64,000 nt of DNA from Nostoc sp. FACHB-110 (lineage in GTDB: Bacteria; Cyanobacteriota; Cyanobacteriia; Cyanobacteriales; Nostocaceae). The stretch is from positions 372,001 to 436,000 of the forward strand of contig NZ_JACJRU010000001.1 in the NCBI RefSeq assembly GCF_014697425.1, in the 5' to 3' direction. The notes beneath the pieces were generated by a model, which searched no databases, had not been told where the DNA came from, and saw nothing but the letters and a program-made list of their open reading frames with translations. A program made the translations under genes and the position numbers. Shown one piece after another: positions 1 to 9,256 of this stretch (its first letter is position 1; each line of letters begins with the position of its first letter).

Positions 1-1
1 T

Positions 2-2470
2 TTGCAAACAGTTAAGCAAGAAAAGCAGCAGACAGAAATTCAACTGGCTAAGAACCGCAAACAAGCTCAGGAATTAGCAAATCAAAGCAAGAATTTAAAT
101 AAAAACTATCAAGCAGCATTGAAAAATAAGCAAGAGGCAGAGGCGAAGTTTAAAGCGGCACAATTAGAAAGCCACAAGGCAAGTGAGAATTTAGCTAATG
201 CTAAAGCAGACTTAGATAAAGTAAACAAGGAAGCAGCAAATTTACAACAGAAAAATGCTGAGGCTGAAGCCAGAATTAAAAATGCGACAGAAAAAGTCAA
301 AGCTGCTGAGGTGAAAGCACAACAGGCAAAGAAACAGCAAGACGATGCGGAAGCGAAAGCTAGACAAGCTGATGAAACTTTGAGGAAAGCAGAAGCCGAA
401 CTGGCGAACGCAAGGAAAGCAACGGAAGCCGCACAAGCAGCCCAAAAGGAAGCGCAGAAAGGAACAGAACTAGAACGAGCCGGGGTGAATGCTTTAAGAC
501 AGTTTGAATTTGCACAGTTAGAAGCTTTGGTGGCGGTGATGCACTCGGCTAAAGAGTTGAAAGCATTGGTGAAAGATGGCCGCCCTCTGGAAAAATACCC
601 GGCTATTAGCCCTATGTTTGCTTTAGATAGTATTTTAAGCAGGATTACAGAACGTAATCAATTGAAAGGGCATCAGGGCTTCGTCTTAAGTGTGAGTTTC
701 AGCCCCGATGGCAAAACTATCGCCACCGCCTCTGGTGATGGGACAGCGCGGTTGTGGACTGTTGACGGGCAACTGTTACTGAAACTTAAAGGGCATCGGG
801 GCTTTGTCTATAGTGTGAGTTTCAGCCCCGATGGCAAAACTATCGCCACCGCCAGTGATGATGGGACAGCGCGGTTGTGGACTGTTGACGGGCAACTGTT
901 ACTGGAACTTAAAGGGCATCGGGGCATTGTCTATAGTGTGAGTTTCAGCCCCGATGGCAAAACTATCGCCACCGCCTCTGGTGATGGGACAGCGCGGTTG
1001 TGGACTGTTGACGGGCAACTGTTACGGGAACTCACAGGGCATCAGGGCATTGTCTATAGTGTGAGTTTCAGCCCCGATGGCAAAATTATCGCCACTGCCT
1101 CCTCTGACAGCACAGCGCGGTTGTGGAGTGTTGACGGGCAACTGTTACGGGAACTCACAGGGCATCGGAACAGTGTCTGGGGTGTGAGTTTCAGCCCCGA
1201 TGGCAAAACTATCGCCACCGCCAGTGATGATGGGACAGCGCGGTTGTGGACTATTGACGGGCAACTGTTACGGGAACTTCAAGGGCATCGGAGCATTGTC
1301 TATAGTGTGAGTTTCAGCCCCGATGGCAAAACTATCGCCACCGCCAGTTATGACAGAACAGCACGGTTGTGGAGTGTTGACGGGCAACTGTTACGGGAAT
1401 TGAAAGGGCATCAGGGCATTGTCTGGGGTGTGAGTTTCAGCCCCGATGGCAAAATTATCGCCACTGCCAGTTATGATGGTACAGCGCGGTTGTGGAGTGT
1501 TGACGGGCAACTGTTACGGGAACTCAAAGGGCATCGGGGCATTGTCTGGGGTGTGAGTTTCAACCCCGATGGCAAAACTATCGCCACCGCCTCTGGTGAT
1601 GGGACATCGCGGTTGTGGAGTGTTGACGGGCAACTGTTACGGGAATTGAAAGGGCATCGGGGCATTGTCTATAGTGTGAGTTTCAGCCCCGATGGCAAAA
1701 CTATCGCCACCGCCTCTGGTGATGGGACAGCGCGGTTGTGGAATGTTGACGGGCAACTATTACGGGAACTTAAAGGGCATCAGGGCATTGTCAGAAGTGT
1801 GAGTTTCAGCCCTGATGGCAAAACTATCGCCACCGCCTCTGGTGATGGGACAGCGCGGTTGTGGAATGTTGACGGGCAACTGTTACTGGAACTTCAAGGG
1901 CATCAGGGCGGTGTCTGGGGTGTGAGTTTCAGCCCTGATGGCAAAACTATCGCCACTGCCTCTGGTGATGGGACAGCGCGGTTGTGGACTGTTGACGGGC
2001 AACTGTTACGGGAACTCACAGGGCATCGGGGCATTGTCTATAGTGTGAGTTTCAGCCCCGATGGCAAAACTATCGCCACCGCCTCTCGTGATGGGACAGC
2101 GCGGTTGTGGACTGTTGACGGGCAACTGTTACGGGAACTCACAGGGCATCAGGGCAGTGTCTGGGGTGTGAGTTTCAGCCCCGATGGCAAAACTATCGCC
2201 ACCGCCAGTGATGACAGCACAGCGCGGTTGTGGACTGTTGACGGGCAACTGTTACGGGAATTGAAAGGGCATGGGGGCAGTGTCTGGGGTGTGAGTTTCA
2301 GCCCCGATGGCAAAACTATCGCCACCGCCAGTGATGATGGGACAGCGCGGTTGTGGCCTGTGCAGAGTTTAGATGATTTGTTAGCGCGGGGTTGTGTGTG
2401 GTTACAGTATTATCTGAAAAATCCCATTGCGAGTGAGCAGGATAAAAAGTTGTGTGAGGGAATTAAATAG
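2..2470 (+). CDS. Coiled-coil / WD40 repeat protein, 5'-truncated by window edge
   Basis: The reading frame is open from the first bases, so the N-terminus lies outside the window and the TTG at position 2 is probably not the start. About 160 residues of Lys/Glu/Ala/Gln-rich sequence look like a long coiled coil. A linker and 14 WD40 repeats follow, each 41 residues (123 bp) in perfect register from about 668 to 2390, with the pattern GH..V..VSFSPDGKTIATAS.D.TARLW. Fourteen blades fit two seven-bladed propellers. The tail (LDDLLARGCVWLQYYL) is the ending usually seen on cyanobacterial WD40 proteins that carry an N-terminal STAND NTPase or effector domain. The missing N-terminus therefore may hold such a domain, but that is inference. 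The blades are nearly identical at DNA level, implying recent duplication or gene conversion. The propellers probably act as a protein-binding sensor or scaffold. Confidence 0.9.
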   Translation: MQTVKQEKQQTEIQLAKNRKQAQELANQSKNLNKNYQAALKNKQEAEAKFKAAQLESHKASENLANAKADLDKVNKEAANLQQKNAEAEARIKNATEKVKAAEVKAQQAKKQQDDAEAKARQADETLRKAEAELANARKATEAAQAAQKEAQKGTELERAGVNALRQFEFAQLEALVAVMHSAKELKALVKDGRPLEKYPAISPMFALDSILSRITERNQLKGHQGFVLSVSFSPDGKTIATASGDGTARLWTVDGQLLLKLKGHRGFVYSVSFSPDGKTIATASDDGTARLWTVDGQLLLELKGHRGIVYSVSFSPDGKTIATASGDGTARLWTVDGQLLRELTGHQGIVYSVSFSPDGKIIATASSDSTARLWSVDGQLLRELTGHRNSVWGVSFSPDGKTIATASDDGTARLWTIDGQLLRELQGHRSIVYSVSFSPDGKTIATASYDRTARLWSVDGQLLRELKGHQGIVWGVSFSPDGKIIATASYDGTARLWSVDGQLLRELKGHRGIVWGVSFNPDGKTIATASGDGTSRLWSVDGQLLRELKGHRGIVYSVSFSPDGKTIATASGDGTARLWNVDGQLLRELKGHQGIVRSVSFSPDGKTIATASGDGTARLWNVDGQLLLELQGHQGGVWGVSFSPDGKTIATASGDGTARLWTVDGQLLRELTGHRGIVYSVSFSPDGKTIATASRDGTARLWTVDGQLLRELTGHQGSVWGVSFSPDGKTIATASDDSTARLWTVDGQLLRELKGHGGSVWGVSFSPDGKTIATASDDGTARLWPVQSLDDLLARGCVWLQYYLKNPIASEQDKKLCEGIK
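668..2390 (+). repeat. 14 tandem 123-bp repeats encoding WD40 blades
   Basis: The hexamer gggcat recurs exactly every 123 bp, from 668 (blade 1) to 2267 (blade 14). Differences between copies are few and cluster in short blocks such as the GHxxxV segment and the blade-top residues after IATAS. This is a coding minisatellite, not a CRISPR. Confidence 0.95.
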
Positions 2471-2579
2471 GGCTTGGTGAAAAAGTTCTTTGGTGGGTTT
2501 AGGGGTGTAGGGGAGAGGGTTTTGTCGTTTCTGCACAGATGTGTTGAATCATCAGTGATTTGCCGGACATGAGATAAAT

Positions 2580-2855
2580 TCAAAAATCTTCATCGTCAAC
2601 AAAAAACTCGGCATCATCCTCATATCGATTATCTCGCTCAGAATCAGCTAAACCCCAAAGCGGTTGCAGCACAGCTATGCCAATTACCCCAAGCGCGGCA
2701 CTAAAAGCCAGAACTAAACCGACTGGTATTTGAATTGATTGAAAACTTAAAAATTTTAGCGATACTGGTGTAGCATTTTGGACTGAGATAATGGCGATCG
2801 CTACTATCCAAACAGCCACAACTACAGATATCAATAAATTAGCAATTGTCTTCAT
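2580..2855 (-). CDS. LapA-domain (DUF1049) small membrane protein
   Basis: A protein of about 91 residues with two hydrophobic segments, one at the N-terminus (IANLLISVVVAVWIVAIAII) and one near residues 40-65. They are separated by the QNATPVSLKFL stretch typical of LapA/DUF1049 proteins, and an acidic tail ends in DDEDF. LapA-type proteins are inner-membrane proteins linked to envelope or LPS assembly; the cyanobacterial role is not established. I chose the ATG at 2855 because the ten residues added by an in-frame start at 2885 lie in a dispersed repeat. It sits just downstream of, and in the same direction as, the phosphoglucomutase gene. Confidence 0.75.
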   Translation of the reverse strand: MKTIANLLISVVVAVWIVAIAIISVQNATPVSLKFLSFQSIQIPVGLVLAFSAALGVIGIAVLQPLWGLADSERDNRYEDDAEFFVDDEDF

Positions 2856-2857
2856 AA

Positions 2858-2920
2858 CAAACCACAGATAAACGCAGATGAACACAGATAGTGTGAATCT
2901 GCATCCATCTGCGGTTTAAA
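2858..2920. repeat. Dispersed 'accacagataaacgcagatgaacacagat' type repeat
   Basis: A short imperfect repeat of CAGAT/GCAGATG units lies between the LapA-type gene and the phosphoglucomutase gene. I recognise the type as a dispersed intergenic repeat of cyanobacterial genomes. Only one copy was noticed in this window. Confidence 0.4.
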
Positions 2921-2923
2921 CTT

Positions 2924-4351
2924 TTATCCTAACTTAGCAATTTCGCTTTCCATTTCTTGGGCGATTTGCGAGAGTTTTTCGGGGGTATTAGTTTCTAGAT
3001 AAACGCGTACCAGTGGTTCTGTACCGGAAGGACGCAATAAAACCCAGCTACCTTCTTCTAGGTAAAGTTTAATACCATCTTTCCTGCCCACTTCTTTGAC
3101 CTTAATACCTGCCACTTCTGAGGGTGGGTTTTTGGTATAAGAGTCGATCACAGCGTTTTTGTGGTCTTCGGTTAAGTGTAAATCCAGACGCTTGTTATAC
3201 AAGGGGCCATCGGCTTCCGCGATCGCTTCTTTGACGAGTTGGCTTAAGGGTTTGCCTTCGTAGGCGATCGCTTCTGCCACTAGCATATCAGCTAAAACAC
3301 CGTCTTTTTCGGGAATATGCCCAATTACACTCAAACCACCTGATTCTTCACCACCAATCAAAACGGCTGTTTCCCGCATTTTTTCCCCAATGTATTTAAA
3401 GCCGACTGGGGTTTCATAAATTGGCAGACCATACTTAGCCGCCAGATTATCTAATAGGTGAGTTGTGGCTACTGTGCGGACGATTGCGCCGCTTTTACCT
3501 TTATTTTTGATTAAATGCCTGGCTAATACCAACAACACAGTGTTAGGGGTGAGGACATTGCCTTGTTCATCTACTATACCAAAGCGATCGCTATCACCAT
3601 CGGTTGCTAAACCTAAATCAGCTTGGTCACGGCGTACTGCTTCTACTAATTCTTCTAGTTGTTCACCTTTGGGTTCTGGCATTCCGCCACCAAATAATAC
3701 ATCCCGCCAAGTGTGGAAGCTTTCTAATTCTGTGCCGCTTTGTTGCAAAACTTCATCTAAATAACCGCGTGAAGTCGAATACAAAGCATCATATTTAACT
3801 TTTAAATGAGCGCTTTTAATGCGTTCTACATCCAGCAATGTATAGATAAATTGCAAATAATCGGGTTTGGGGTCAAAAATAGAAATTGACCCGCTAGGGT
3901 TGTTACTAGGCAGATCATCCGCAGCACTTTCAATATTTGCCACAATAGTATCAGTGATTTCTGGAGTGGCAGGCCCAGCATAATCGGGGATATATTTAAT
4001 TCCACAATATGGTGCAGGGTTATGGCTAGCTGTAAACATTAACGCCCCTGCTGAATTTAAGTGACGGGCGTTGTAGGCAATTACTGGTGTGGGGCAATCT
4101 CGATCAGTAATTTTGACCGTCCAACCCAAGTCTGCTAAGACTTCGGCGGCTGTACGGGCAAACTGATCAGCTAAAAACCGCGTATCGTAAGCAATTAGAA
4201 CTGGTCTGTCTTTAGAGTAGGCTGTTTCGAGGTAGCTGGCGATCGCTCTTGTTACTTTCCGCACATTGGGGAAAGTAAAATCATCGGCAATAATCCCTCT
4301 CCAACCATCAGTCCCAAATTTGATTTTGCTGGAATTGCTACTAACACTCAT
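2924..4351 (-). CDS. Phosphoglucomutase/phosphomannomutase family enzyme
   Basis: An alpha-D-phosphohexomutase that interconverts sugar 1- and 6-phosphates, feeding glycogen and nucleotide-sugar synthesis. All four family signatures are visible in order: the phosphoserine loop TASHNP near residue 108 (Ser109 with this start), the metal loop DGDSDRFG, the sugar-binding loop GGEESGG, and the C-terminal phosphate loop RPSGTEP. The length (about 475 residues) is normal. An in-frame GTG at 4360 would add three residues. I prefer the ATG at 4351, with GGAG about 12 nt upstream. Substrate preference (glucose, mannose or glucosamine phosphate) cannot be read from the sequence alone. Confidence 0.93.
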   Translation of the reverse strand: MSVSSNSSKIKFGTDGWRGIIADDFTFPNVRKVTRAIASYLETAYSKDRPVLIAYDTRFLADQFARTAAEVLADLGWTVKITDRDCPTPVIAYNARHLNSAGALMFTASHNPAPYCGIKYIPDYAGPATPEITDTIVANIESAADDLPSNNPSGSISIFDPKPDYLQFIYTLLDVERIKSAHLKVKYDALYSTSRGYLDEVLQQSGTELESFHTWRDVLFGGGMPEPKGEQLEELVEAVRRDQADLGLATDGDSDRFGIVDEQGNVLTPNTVLLVLARHLIKNKGKSGAIVRTVATTHLLDNLAAKYGLPIYETPVGFKYIGEKMRETAVLIGGEESGGLSVIGHIPEKDGVLADMLVAEAIAYEGKPLSQLVKEAIAEADGPLYNKRLDLHLTEDHKNAVIDSYTKNPPSEVAGIKVKEVGRKDGIKLYLEEGSWVLLRPSGTEPLVRVYLETNTPEKLSQIAQEMESEIAKLG

Positions 4352-4505
4352 TGTTGCCACTTTCTCCCATCCATCTTCAGTACTCTATTAGAAAGCTTCC
4401 CGCAAAGCGCGCGTAGCCGCAACTATCTCTCTCTAGAAGTTATGAGCAGCAAAAATTAATGCTCAAATTTCTCCCCTCAGTATTTCTTCTCACTGCTTGT
4501 TAGCG

Positions 4506-5345
4506 ATGTCAACCCCTGATCGACCTTTTGTCAGTTATCACCTTTGGTCTTTAGTTACCCCAGCGACTGGACAAGAACGCTGGCATTGTCAGATGCGACG
4601 GGGGTTTATCAAAGCGCGTCAACACGAACCGCAAGTTAAAGAACTACTAGGCCAAGCTACGGCTCCCCAACGGATTGGTATACTCGCGCAAAAAGGCGTT
4701 TATGAGTTTCATCATAATAGACATTTGTTAAACAAATCTGATGGTGTAGAAAAAGTTGCACAGTTATTAAAACTCAACAATACCAGCCATCAAGTGCAAC
4801 AGCGAGTAATTCAGATTTTAAAGAAATATCAAAATGCACCGTTTTTAAGGGGTAAAAACATCTTGCAATTAACCCCAGGTGATGAAGGTTTTCCGAAACC
4901 AATTTTAATTGGTCAAGGAGATACTTGTTTCCGCTTATATGCCGCGATGGATTGCATTTTTATTGATGGCGATCGTACTTTACATATCTTAGATTTCAAA
5001 ACCGGAAAATCTGCTTTTGACCAGAGGCAAGCTTTAGTTTATTTGCTAGCGGCTCGTTATCTTTATCCTGGCAGACCAGCAGTAGCATCATTTTATAATT
5101 TAGAATTGGGGAAAAAATCGGACTTAATTAAAATCTCGAATCATGAATTTGAAAATTTAAAATATGAGTTAGCTAAAATTGCCCAGAAGCATCAAGATGA
5201 TTTGCAAAAATATCATCAACAAAAGAGCGATTTTAGCCAGATTTTCCCCCCAAATCCTGGTTATCACTGCCGATTTTGTCCGTTTAATTCTATTTGTGAA
5301 TTTGCTAATTTAACTGCTTCTTCTCAGCCAGTCTTGCCAGTGTGA
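4506..5345 (+). CDS. PD-(D/E)XK nuclease superfamily protein (Cas4/RecB-like)
   Basis: A 279-residue soluble protein. The segment FIDGDRTLHILDFKTGK, with Asp163 and Lys165, matches the D...DxK active site of PD-(D/E)XK nucleases of the RecB/Cas4 type. The C-terminal CRFCPFNSIC cluster (Cys255, Cys258, Cys264) resembles the iron-sulfur cysteines of Cas4/AddB-like nucleases; a clear fourth ligand was not identified. There are no cas genes nearby, so a general DNA-processing role is more likely than CRISPR adaptation. The ATG at 4506 is preferred over the in-frame TTG at 4497. It is divergent from the phosphohexomutase gene. Confidence 0.75.
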   Translation: MSTPDRPFVSYHLWSLVTPATGQERWHCQMRRGFIKARQHEPQVKELLGQATAPQRIGILAQKGVYEFHHNRHLLNKSDGVEKVAQLLKLNNTSHQVQQRVIQILKKYQNAPFLRGKNILQLTPGDEGFPKPILIGQGDTCFRLYAAMDCIFIDGDRTLHILDFKTGKSAFDQRQALVYLLAARYLYPGRPAVASFYNLELGKKSDLIKISNHEFENLKYELAKIAQKHQDDLQKYHQQKSDFSQIFPPNPGYHCRFCPFNSICEFANLTASSQPVLPV

Positions 5346-5425
5346 TAATAGCAGGACTTACGCATGAAAACGATCGAAATATGTGCAACTTCACATTCAA
5401 GTGGTATAACAAAAAGCCATCGCCA

Positions 5426-6790
5426 TTAACTAATTTCTTTAAAATACGAAATATCAATCTTGCCGAAATAAAGTACCATCGCAATATTAATTTGTTCTAA
5501 CACTTGCACTAGCCACTCTATACTGTTATTAGTTGCCGATTCATAGTGATAAAATAAAATAGCTAAACGTTTTTCTAGAGATGGTTTGACTTTGTGACAA
5601 ATTAAAACAATTTTTAGCAATAAAGTTGTAGTATTAATTGTTCCTTGGTTACTAACTAAGTCTATTAAATTAAAATGCTGGATAGAAAAGTGACTTTCAA
5701 TGATTAAAAAATTTAATAACTGGCTACAAGTTCGGAGAATTAAAAATTCATCGGGTTTTTGAGCATCAGCTTGTGCTAGTGTATTTTGTAATTGTGTCGA
5801 TAATTTTTGTTGAAATTGCCGCTTTCCTGAGCCGTTACCAACTGATGAAATTAAATATTCATATAAATCTTGTTTAAAATCACGAAAGCAAGTAGCTTGC
5901 TGACTAGACTGCAAAAATTTTTGAGCTAACTCTGGATATGTATAGTTACCTTCAACTTTACCCAAAAAATGTTTCAGGGTGTCATGGAGTTGGCGATCGC
6001 TTAATAATGTAGGATTATTTACAGGAAGCAAAATCCGGTCTGCTTCATCCCCGGAAGTTTTTTTTAATATTTGGCTGCGTCGCACTTGGTAAGTCACATA
6101 TTTAGATAAATCAACTTCAAATTGTCTTTGTACCTTTGCTTGCATTTGTTTGACGCGCCACTGATGTTCAAAGCTAGAATCATCATTCATCAAACAATGT
6201 TCGTATAAATAGGGATAACGGCGAATTAAAGTAATTAACGGTTGATTTTCATCGATAACATTCACTGCTGGAGTTTTTGCCATTACCTGGACAAAGCGGC
6301 GTAACATTAAATATTGTTCGCTTTTAAGAAATATCTGGACTAATTCACGCAAATGCCTAATGTGGCGATGGCGAAAACTTGTAGCTCTGGATCTAGTAGG
6401 CGAAGATTCAAATAATTGTATTAATGTAGGAATAGCATGATGCAGTTGTGGCTGCATATGCCAGCGATTAATCAAGATATGACAGCAGCGATTGAGAAAA
6501 AAATTAAACTCATGGATAGCATTTTTATTGGAGGTAATGTTATCTAAAGTTAATAATATTTCTGGTTCAGGATAATCTGCACCTTCAATAAATAAAGCTC
6601 GACATCGCTCAATCATTTCATTAGTAGATTTCACTTGTACTAAGTGCAGCAGATGTTGATATATTTTTTGTTCCTCAGCATTATTAGACTGTTGAGTAGT
6701 ATTATTGAAATATCCAGAATCGTAGGTCTTATTGCCAGCTATTAGCTGTTTAGGGATTTTTTGAGATTGAGGATTTATCCAATTAGTCAC
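5426..6790 (-). CDS. Conserved-looking hypothetical protein, 454 aa
   Basis: I do not recognise a domain. The protein is soluble, with no signal peptide or membrane segment. It is rich in Leu, Gln and His and appears mostly helical, with helix-like blocks such as RHRHIRHLRELVQIFLKSEQ and QTRLIIE-like stretches that could form an alpha-solenoid. Composition and codon use look like the neighbours, so it is probably a real, vertically inherited gene. The start is a GTG at 6790 (MTNWINPQ); the next in-frame Met is more than 50 residues downstream. It stands alone, with no operon partner, between a nuclease-like gene (convergent) and a transglutaminase-domain gene (same strand, about 440 bp away). 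Confidence 0.7.
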   Translation of the reverse strand: MTNWINPQSQKIPKQLIAGNKTYDSGYFNNTTQQSNNAEEQKIYQHLLHLVQVKSTNEMIERCRALFIEGADYPEPEILLTLDNITSNKNAIHEFNFFLNRCCHILINRWHMQPQLHHAIPTLIQLFESSPTRSRATSFRHRHIRHLRELVQIFLKSEQYLMLRRFVQVMAKTPAVNVIDENQPLITLIRRYPYLYEHCLMNDDSSFEHQWRVKQMQAKVQRQFEVDLSKYVTYQVRRSQILKKTSGDEADRILLPVNNPTLLSDRQLHDTLKHFLGKVEGNYTYPELAQKFLQSSQQATCFRDFKQDLYEYLISSVGNGSGKRQFQQKLSTQLQNTLAQADAQKPDEFLILRTCSQLLNFLIIESHFSIQHFNLIDLVSNQGTINTTTLLLKIVLICHKVKPSLEKRLAILFYHYESATNNSIEWLVQVLEQINIAMVLYFGKIDISYFKEIS

Positions 6791-7156
6791 TTTAACGTTA
6801 CCGCTTTCAAATTGGGGACAGGAATTTTAATAAATGAAGATTTAGGTTATTTCAACTCGATAAATCTAACCTCTATGTTTACTGAGCTACCTAATTCTTT
6901 TCAGGAAAATGCAGATAAGTTTATAATGTCTTGAATAAGCCAGCCACAAGAAAATGCTGTGCAAGTATATACAGGAAGACTATCCTAATTCAGCTAAACT
7001 GTCTTGAGGGTGTATACGGGTTTAGCTATGTATTCGTCTAGAGAAGGATATCCATACTGTTACGAATAAGCATGATAAATTTCTGATAAGTCAGCATCAA
7101 TAAATGATATTCTTCAGTAAAATCCTGAGTGAAGAGTTAGTTTTGTTCTCATACTT
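6791..7156. other. Intergenic region, no gene seen
   Basis: About 370 bases, AT-rich. No plausible open reading frame, RNA gene or repeat was recognised. Confidence 0.5.
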
Positions 7157-7189
7157 ATCACCCCGACTTTTTTTGAAAGCCGGGGTGAT
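7157..7189 (-). terminator. Hairpin downstream of the transglutaminase-domain gene
   Basis: A strong stem (ATCACCCCG pairing with CGGGGTGAT, extended by an AAAG/CTTT pair) lies 38 bp beyond the stop of the minus-strand gene at 7228-8859. There is no clear T-run after it, so it could be a terminator or an mRNA 3'-end stabiliser. Confidence 0.5.
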
Positions 7190-7227
7190 GATTGTTGACG
7201 AAAAAACAATTAATTAACTTAACAAAA

Positions 7228-8859
7228 TCAAAAAGGTGAAAGTTCTTTAAGAATTGTAAAGCGAATATGATTAATTGCTAAATCACCGATGGCAATGTCT
7301 TCTTTTGTGAGTCTTTGACCTTGACTACTGAGAGTTTCAAAAGAGATACCTTTACCAATTTCAATGTGATACCAACACAAACCCATAAAAAAGCGTGTGG
7401 GATAGGGGCCGTAGTTTCCTAAATCATCAGGGTTAGATTCCATTGGCAACCAACCAAAATTGGGAATATAAAATTCTAACCATACGTGGTTAAAATCAGG
7501 TTGTAATGGTACTCCTTGATGTTCGCTGTAGGGAGGGCATTTGTATCTACCCACAGTGCGACAAGGGATGCCATTTAAACGGCACAAAGCTAGTAAAACA
7601 CCCACATACTCGCCACAAGAACCAACGCCTCGTTCTAAAACAATATCTGGGGTGTCGATGTAGGGTTTAATGCCATAGGATAATTCATCGTAGACGTAGT
7701 TACGGATACTATACATTTTCCGTAATAAATTGCTTTCCGAACCGATCGCATCACGGGCAGCACGCCGGACAATAGCAGTATCCATTGCCAAATCATCATC
7801 ATCAACGAGGTAGCGGCTTTGTAATTCTGCCGACAGTTCAGGCAAATCTTCTACATCTTTAGGCGTAATTCGATACTTAATCCCCCGTACTTCTAACAAC
7901 GCTTTCCAGCCAAATATATGGCGTTCCCCAGGGGCCAGGGTGTCAAATTTAAACACTGCTACCCGTTGTCCATCAATGACTTCTTCTGTAAAAGGCAGAC
8001 CAATAGGTTCAACTTGTTTAAGTGTTTGGCGTTCTGTTTCTGAGGGTAAAGCGATGCGCCATTCTATATCTTGGAGATATACCTCTTCTAAGGGGGCAAT
8101 TTCCTCAACATAAGACATTTCGATGAGATAGCCGTTAGAAAGGGCGTAGCGTTTCTCCGTATTGTAATGATAATAAAGCGGGTGAATGAAAGTGCGATCG
8201 CGGTAAGTTAACTCATGATTTGGGTCAGCATTGGGATTATCTCGAATGTATGGTTCCTCCGAAGAGTAGGCAACATAAAGCATTTGTTTGCCATCAGCAT
8301 CTTGATGTACAGCAATGCCTGTAGGAGAATCAAACGGTGTCAAAACGCTGAAATTGACTTCGCCAGTAGCTCGATCCATCGAGTACACTGTTTGTTCAGT
8401 GCGATCGCAAATCCACAGCGTTTCTTGAGTCACTGTTAAGTTTTCTACACCCACCCCAGGCGCATAAAACTTAGTAATTTCTTTGCGTGTGTTGCGATCA
8501 AAAATCAAAATGTAACCCAGCTTTTGACAGCTAACATAAACAGTTGATTCCCAAACAGCCACACCATTAGCGGTATAGGGCAAGGTAGCAAAATGTTCTA
8601 GTCCTAAAGAACCAAGCTTAGATACATAAACACTGTTACCGCGAGTCACCCACAGGGTATCTTCCCAAACTGCTAAACCAGTGACATCACTAAATTCTTT
8701 AACCTGATGCGGATTGATAATTTTGCTGTTGTCAGACTCAGGATCAATCTCAAGTAGATGTCCCTTTGTACTGTCAATGGCAATCAGTCTATCGTCAATG
8801 AAAGCAATACCACCTAGAGTGGCAGCCGTAAGCGGTCGAATTGTCCTTTGCCCAAACAT
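7228..8859 (-). CDS. Beta-propeller plus transglutaminase-like protein
   Basis: A 543-residue protein without signal peptide. Residues 1 to about 230 contain repeated motifs such as GIAFIDDRLIAIDSTKGHLLEID and GVAVWESTVYVSCQKLGYILIFD, resembling an NHL/SMP-30-type beta-propeller. The C-terminal part carries a transglutaminase core: GVGSCGEY with nucleophile Cys415, then NHVWLEFY with His458. The usual third residue sits in GWLPMESNP, where Glu474 occupies the customary Asp position. Proteins of this core act as cysteine proteases or transglutaminases; activity here is not proven. A large propeller fused to a transglutaminase core suggests a substrate-recognition module. The ATG at 8859 starts cleanly and no operon partner is evident. 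Confidence 0.8.
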   Translation of the reverse strand: MFGQRTIRPLTAATLGGIAFIDDRLIAIDSTKGHLLEIDPESDNSKIINPHQVKEFSDVTGLAVWEDTLWVTRGNSVYVSKLGSLGLEHFATLPYTANGVAVWESTVYVSCQKLGYILIFDRNTRKEITKFYAPGVGVENLTVTQETLWICDRTEQTVYSMDRATGEVNFSVLTPFDSPTGIAVHQDADGKQMLYVAYSSEEPYIRDNPNADPNHELTYRDRTFIHPLYYHYNTEKRYALSNGYLIEMSYVEEIAPLEEVYLQDIEWRIALPSETERQTLKQVEPIGLPFTEEVIDGQRVAVFKFDTLAPGERHIFGWKALLEVRGIKYRITPKDVEDLPELSAELQSRYLVDDDDLAMDTAIVRRAARDAIGSESNLLRKMYSIRNYVYDELSYGIKPYIDTPDIVLERGVGSCGEYVGVLLALCRLNGIPCRTVGRYKCPPYSEHQGVPLQPDFNHVWLEFYIPNFGWLPMESNPDDLGNYGPYPTRFFMGLCWYHIEIGKGISFETLSSQGQRLTKEDIAIGDLAINHIRFTILKELSPF

Positions 8860-9256
8860 CTGGCTAGCAGTCTAATTAGGGAGTGCAAAACTTATCTTAA
8901 GCATATCTATTCAACGGTTTATCACGCCTAGCATTAATTTTGCTATTATCTCTAGACATAAGTGCGAATTTTCTTGGTGAAGAATTTTTGCTAATTGTTA
9001 TTAGAAATACTAGGAATTACATAAAAATACATATAGGCAGCTGATTTGCTTGTGGAAATTATCTGTACAAGCTGCCAGACCATTGATTCAAAAATCAAAT
9101 CAGCTAGCAATGTCACTAAATAAAAATTAGCAAAGAACCAAAAACACATTTAAACTTGTACAAGTTGGCAATAGCCCTAATATAACTTTAGTTGATGGTT
9201 TTCCTGCCATCACTAAATTATGATCGAATTTTGTAACCTTTTTCTGAACCTACACA
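8860..9256. other. Divergent intergenic region, nothing recognised
   Basis: AT-rich spacer between the transglutaminase-domain gene (minus) and the P-type ATPase (plus). It must hold both promoters, but no distinctive operator, repeat or RNA was seen. Confidence 0.4.

Noticed and set aside
668..2390. Regular 123-bp repeats that might suggest a CRISPR or satellite
   Set aside because: The repeats are in frame and encode WD40 blades without unique spacers.
4506..5345. Cas4 of a CRISPR system
   Set aside because: Only a Cas4-like nuclease fold; no cas1/cas2, array or other cas genes in the window.
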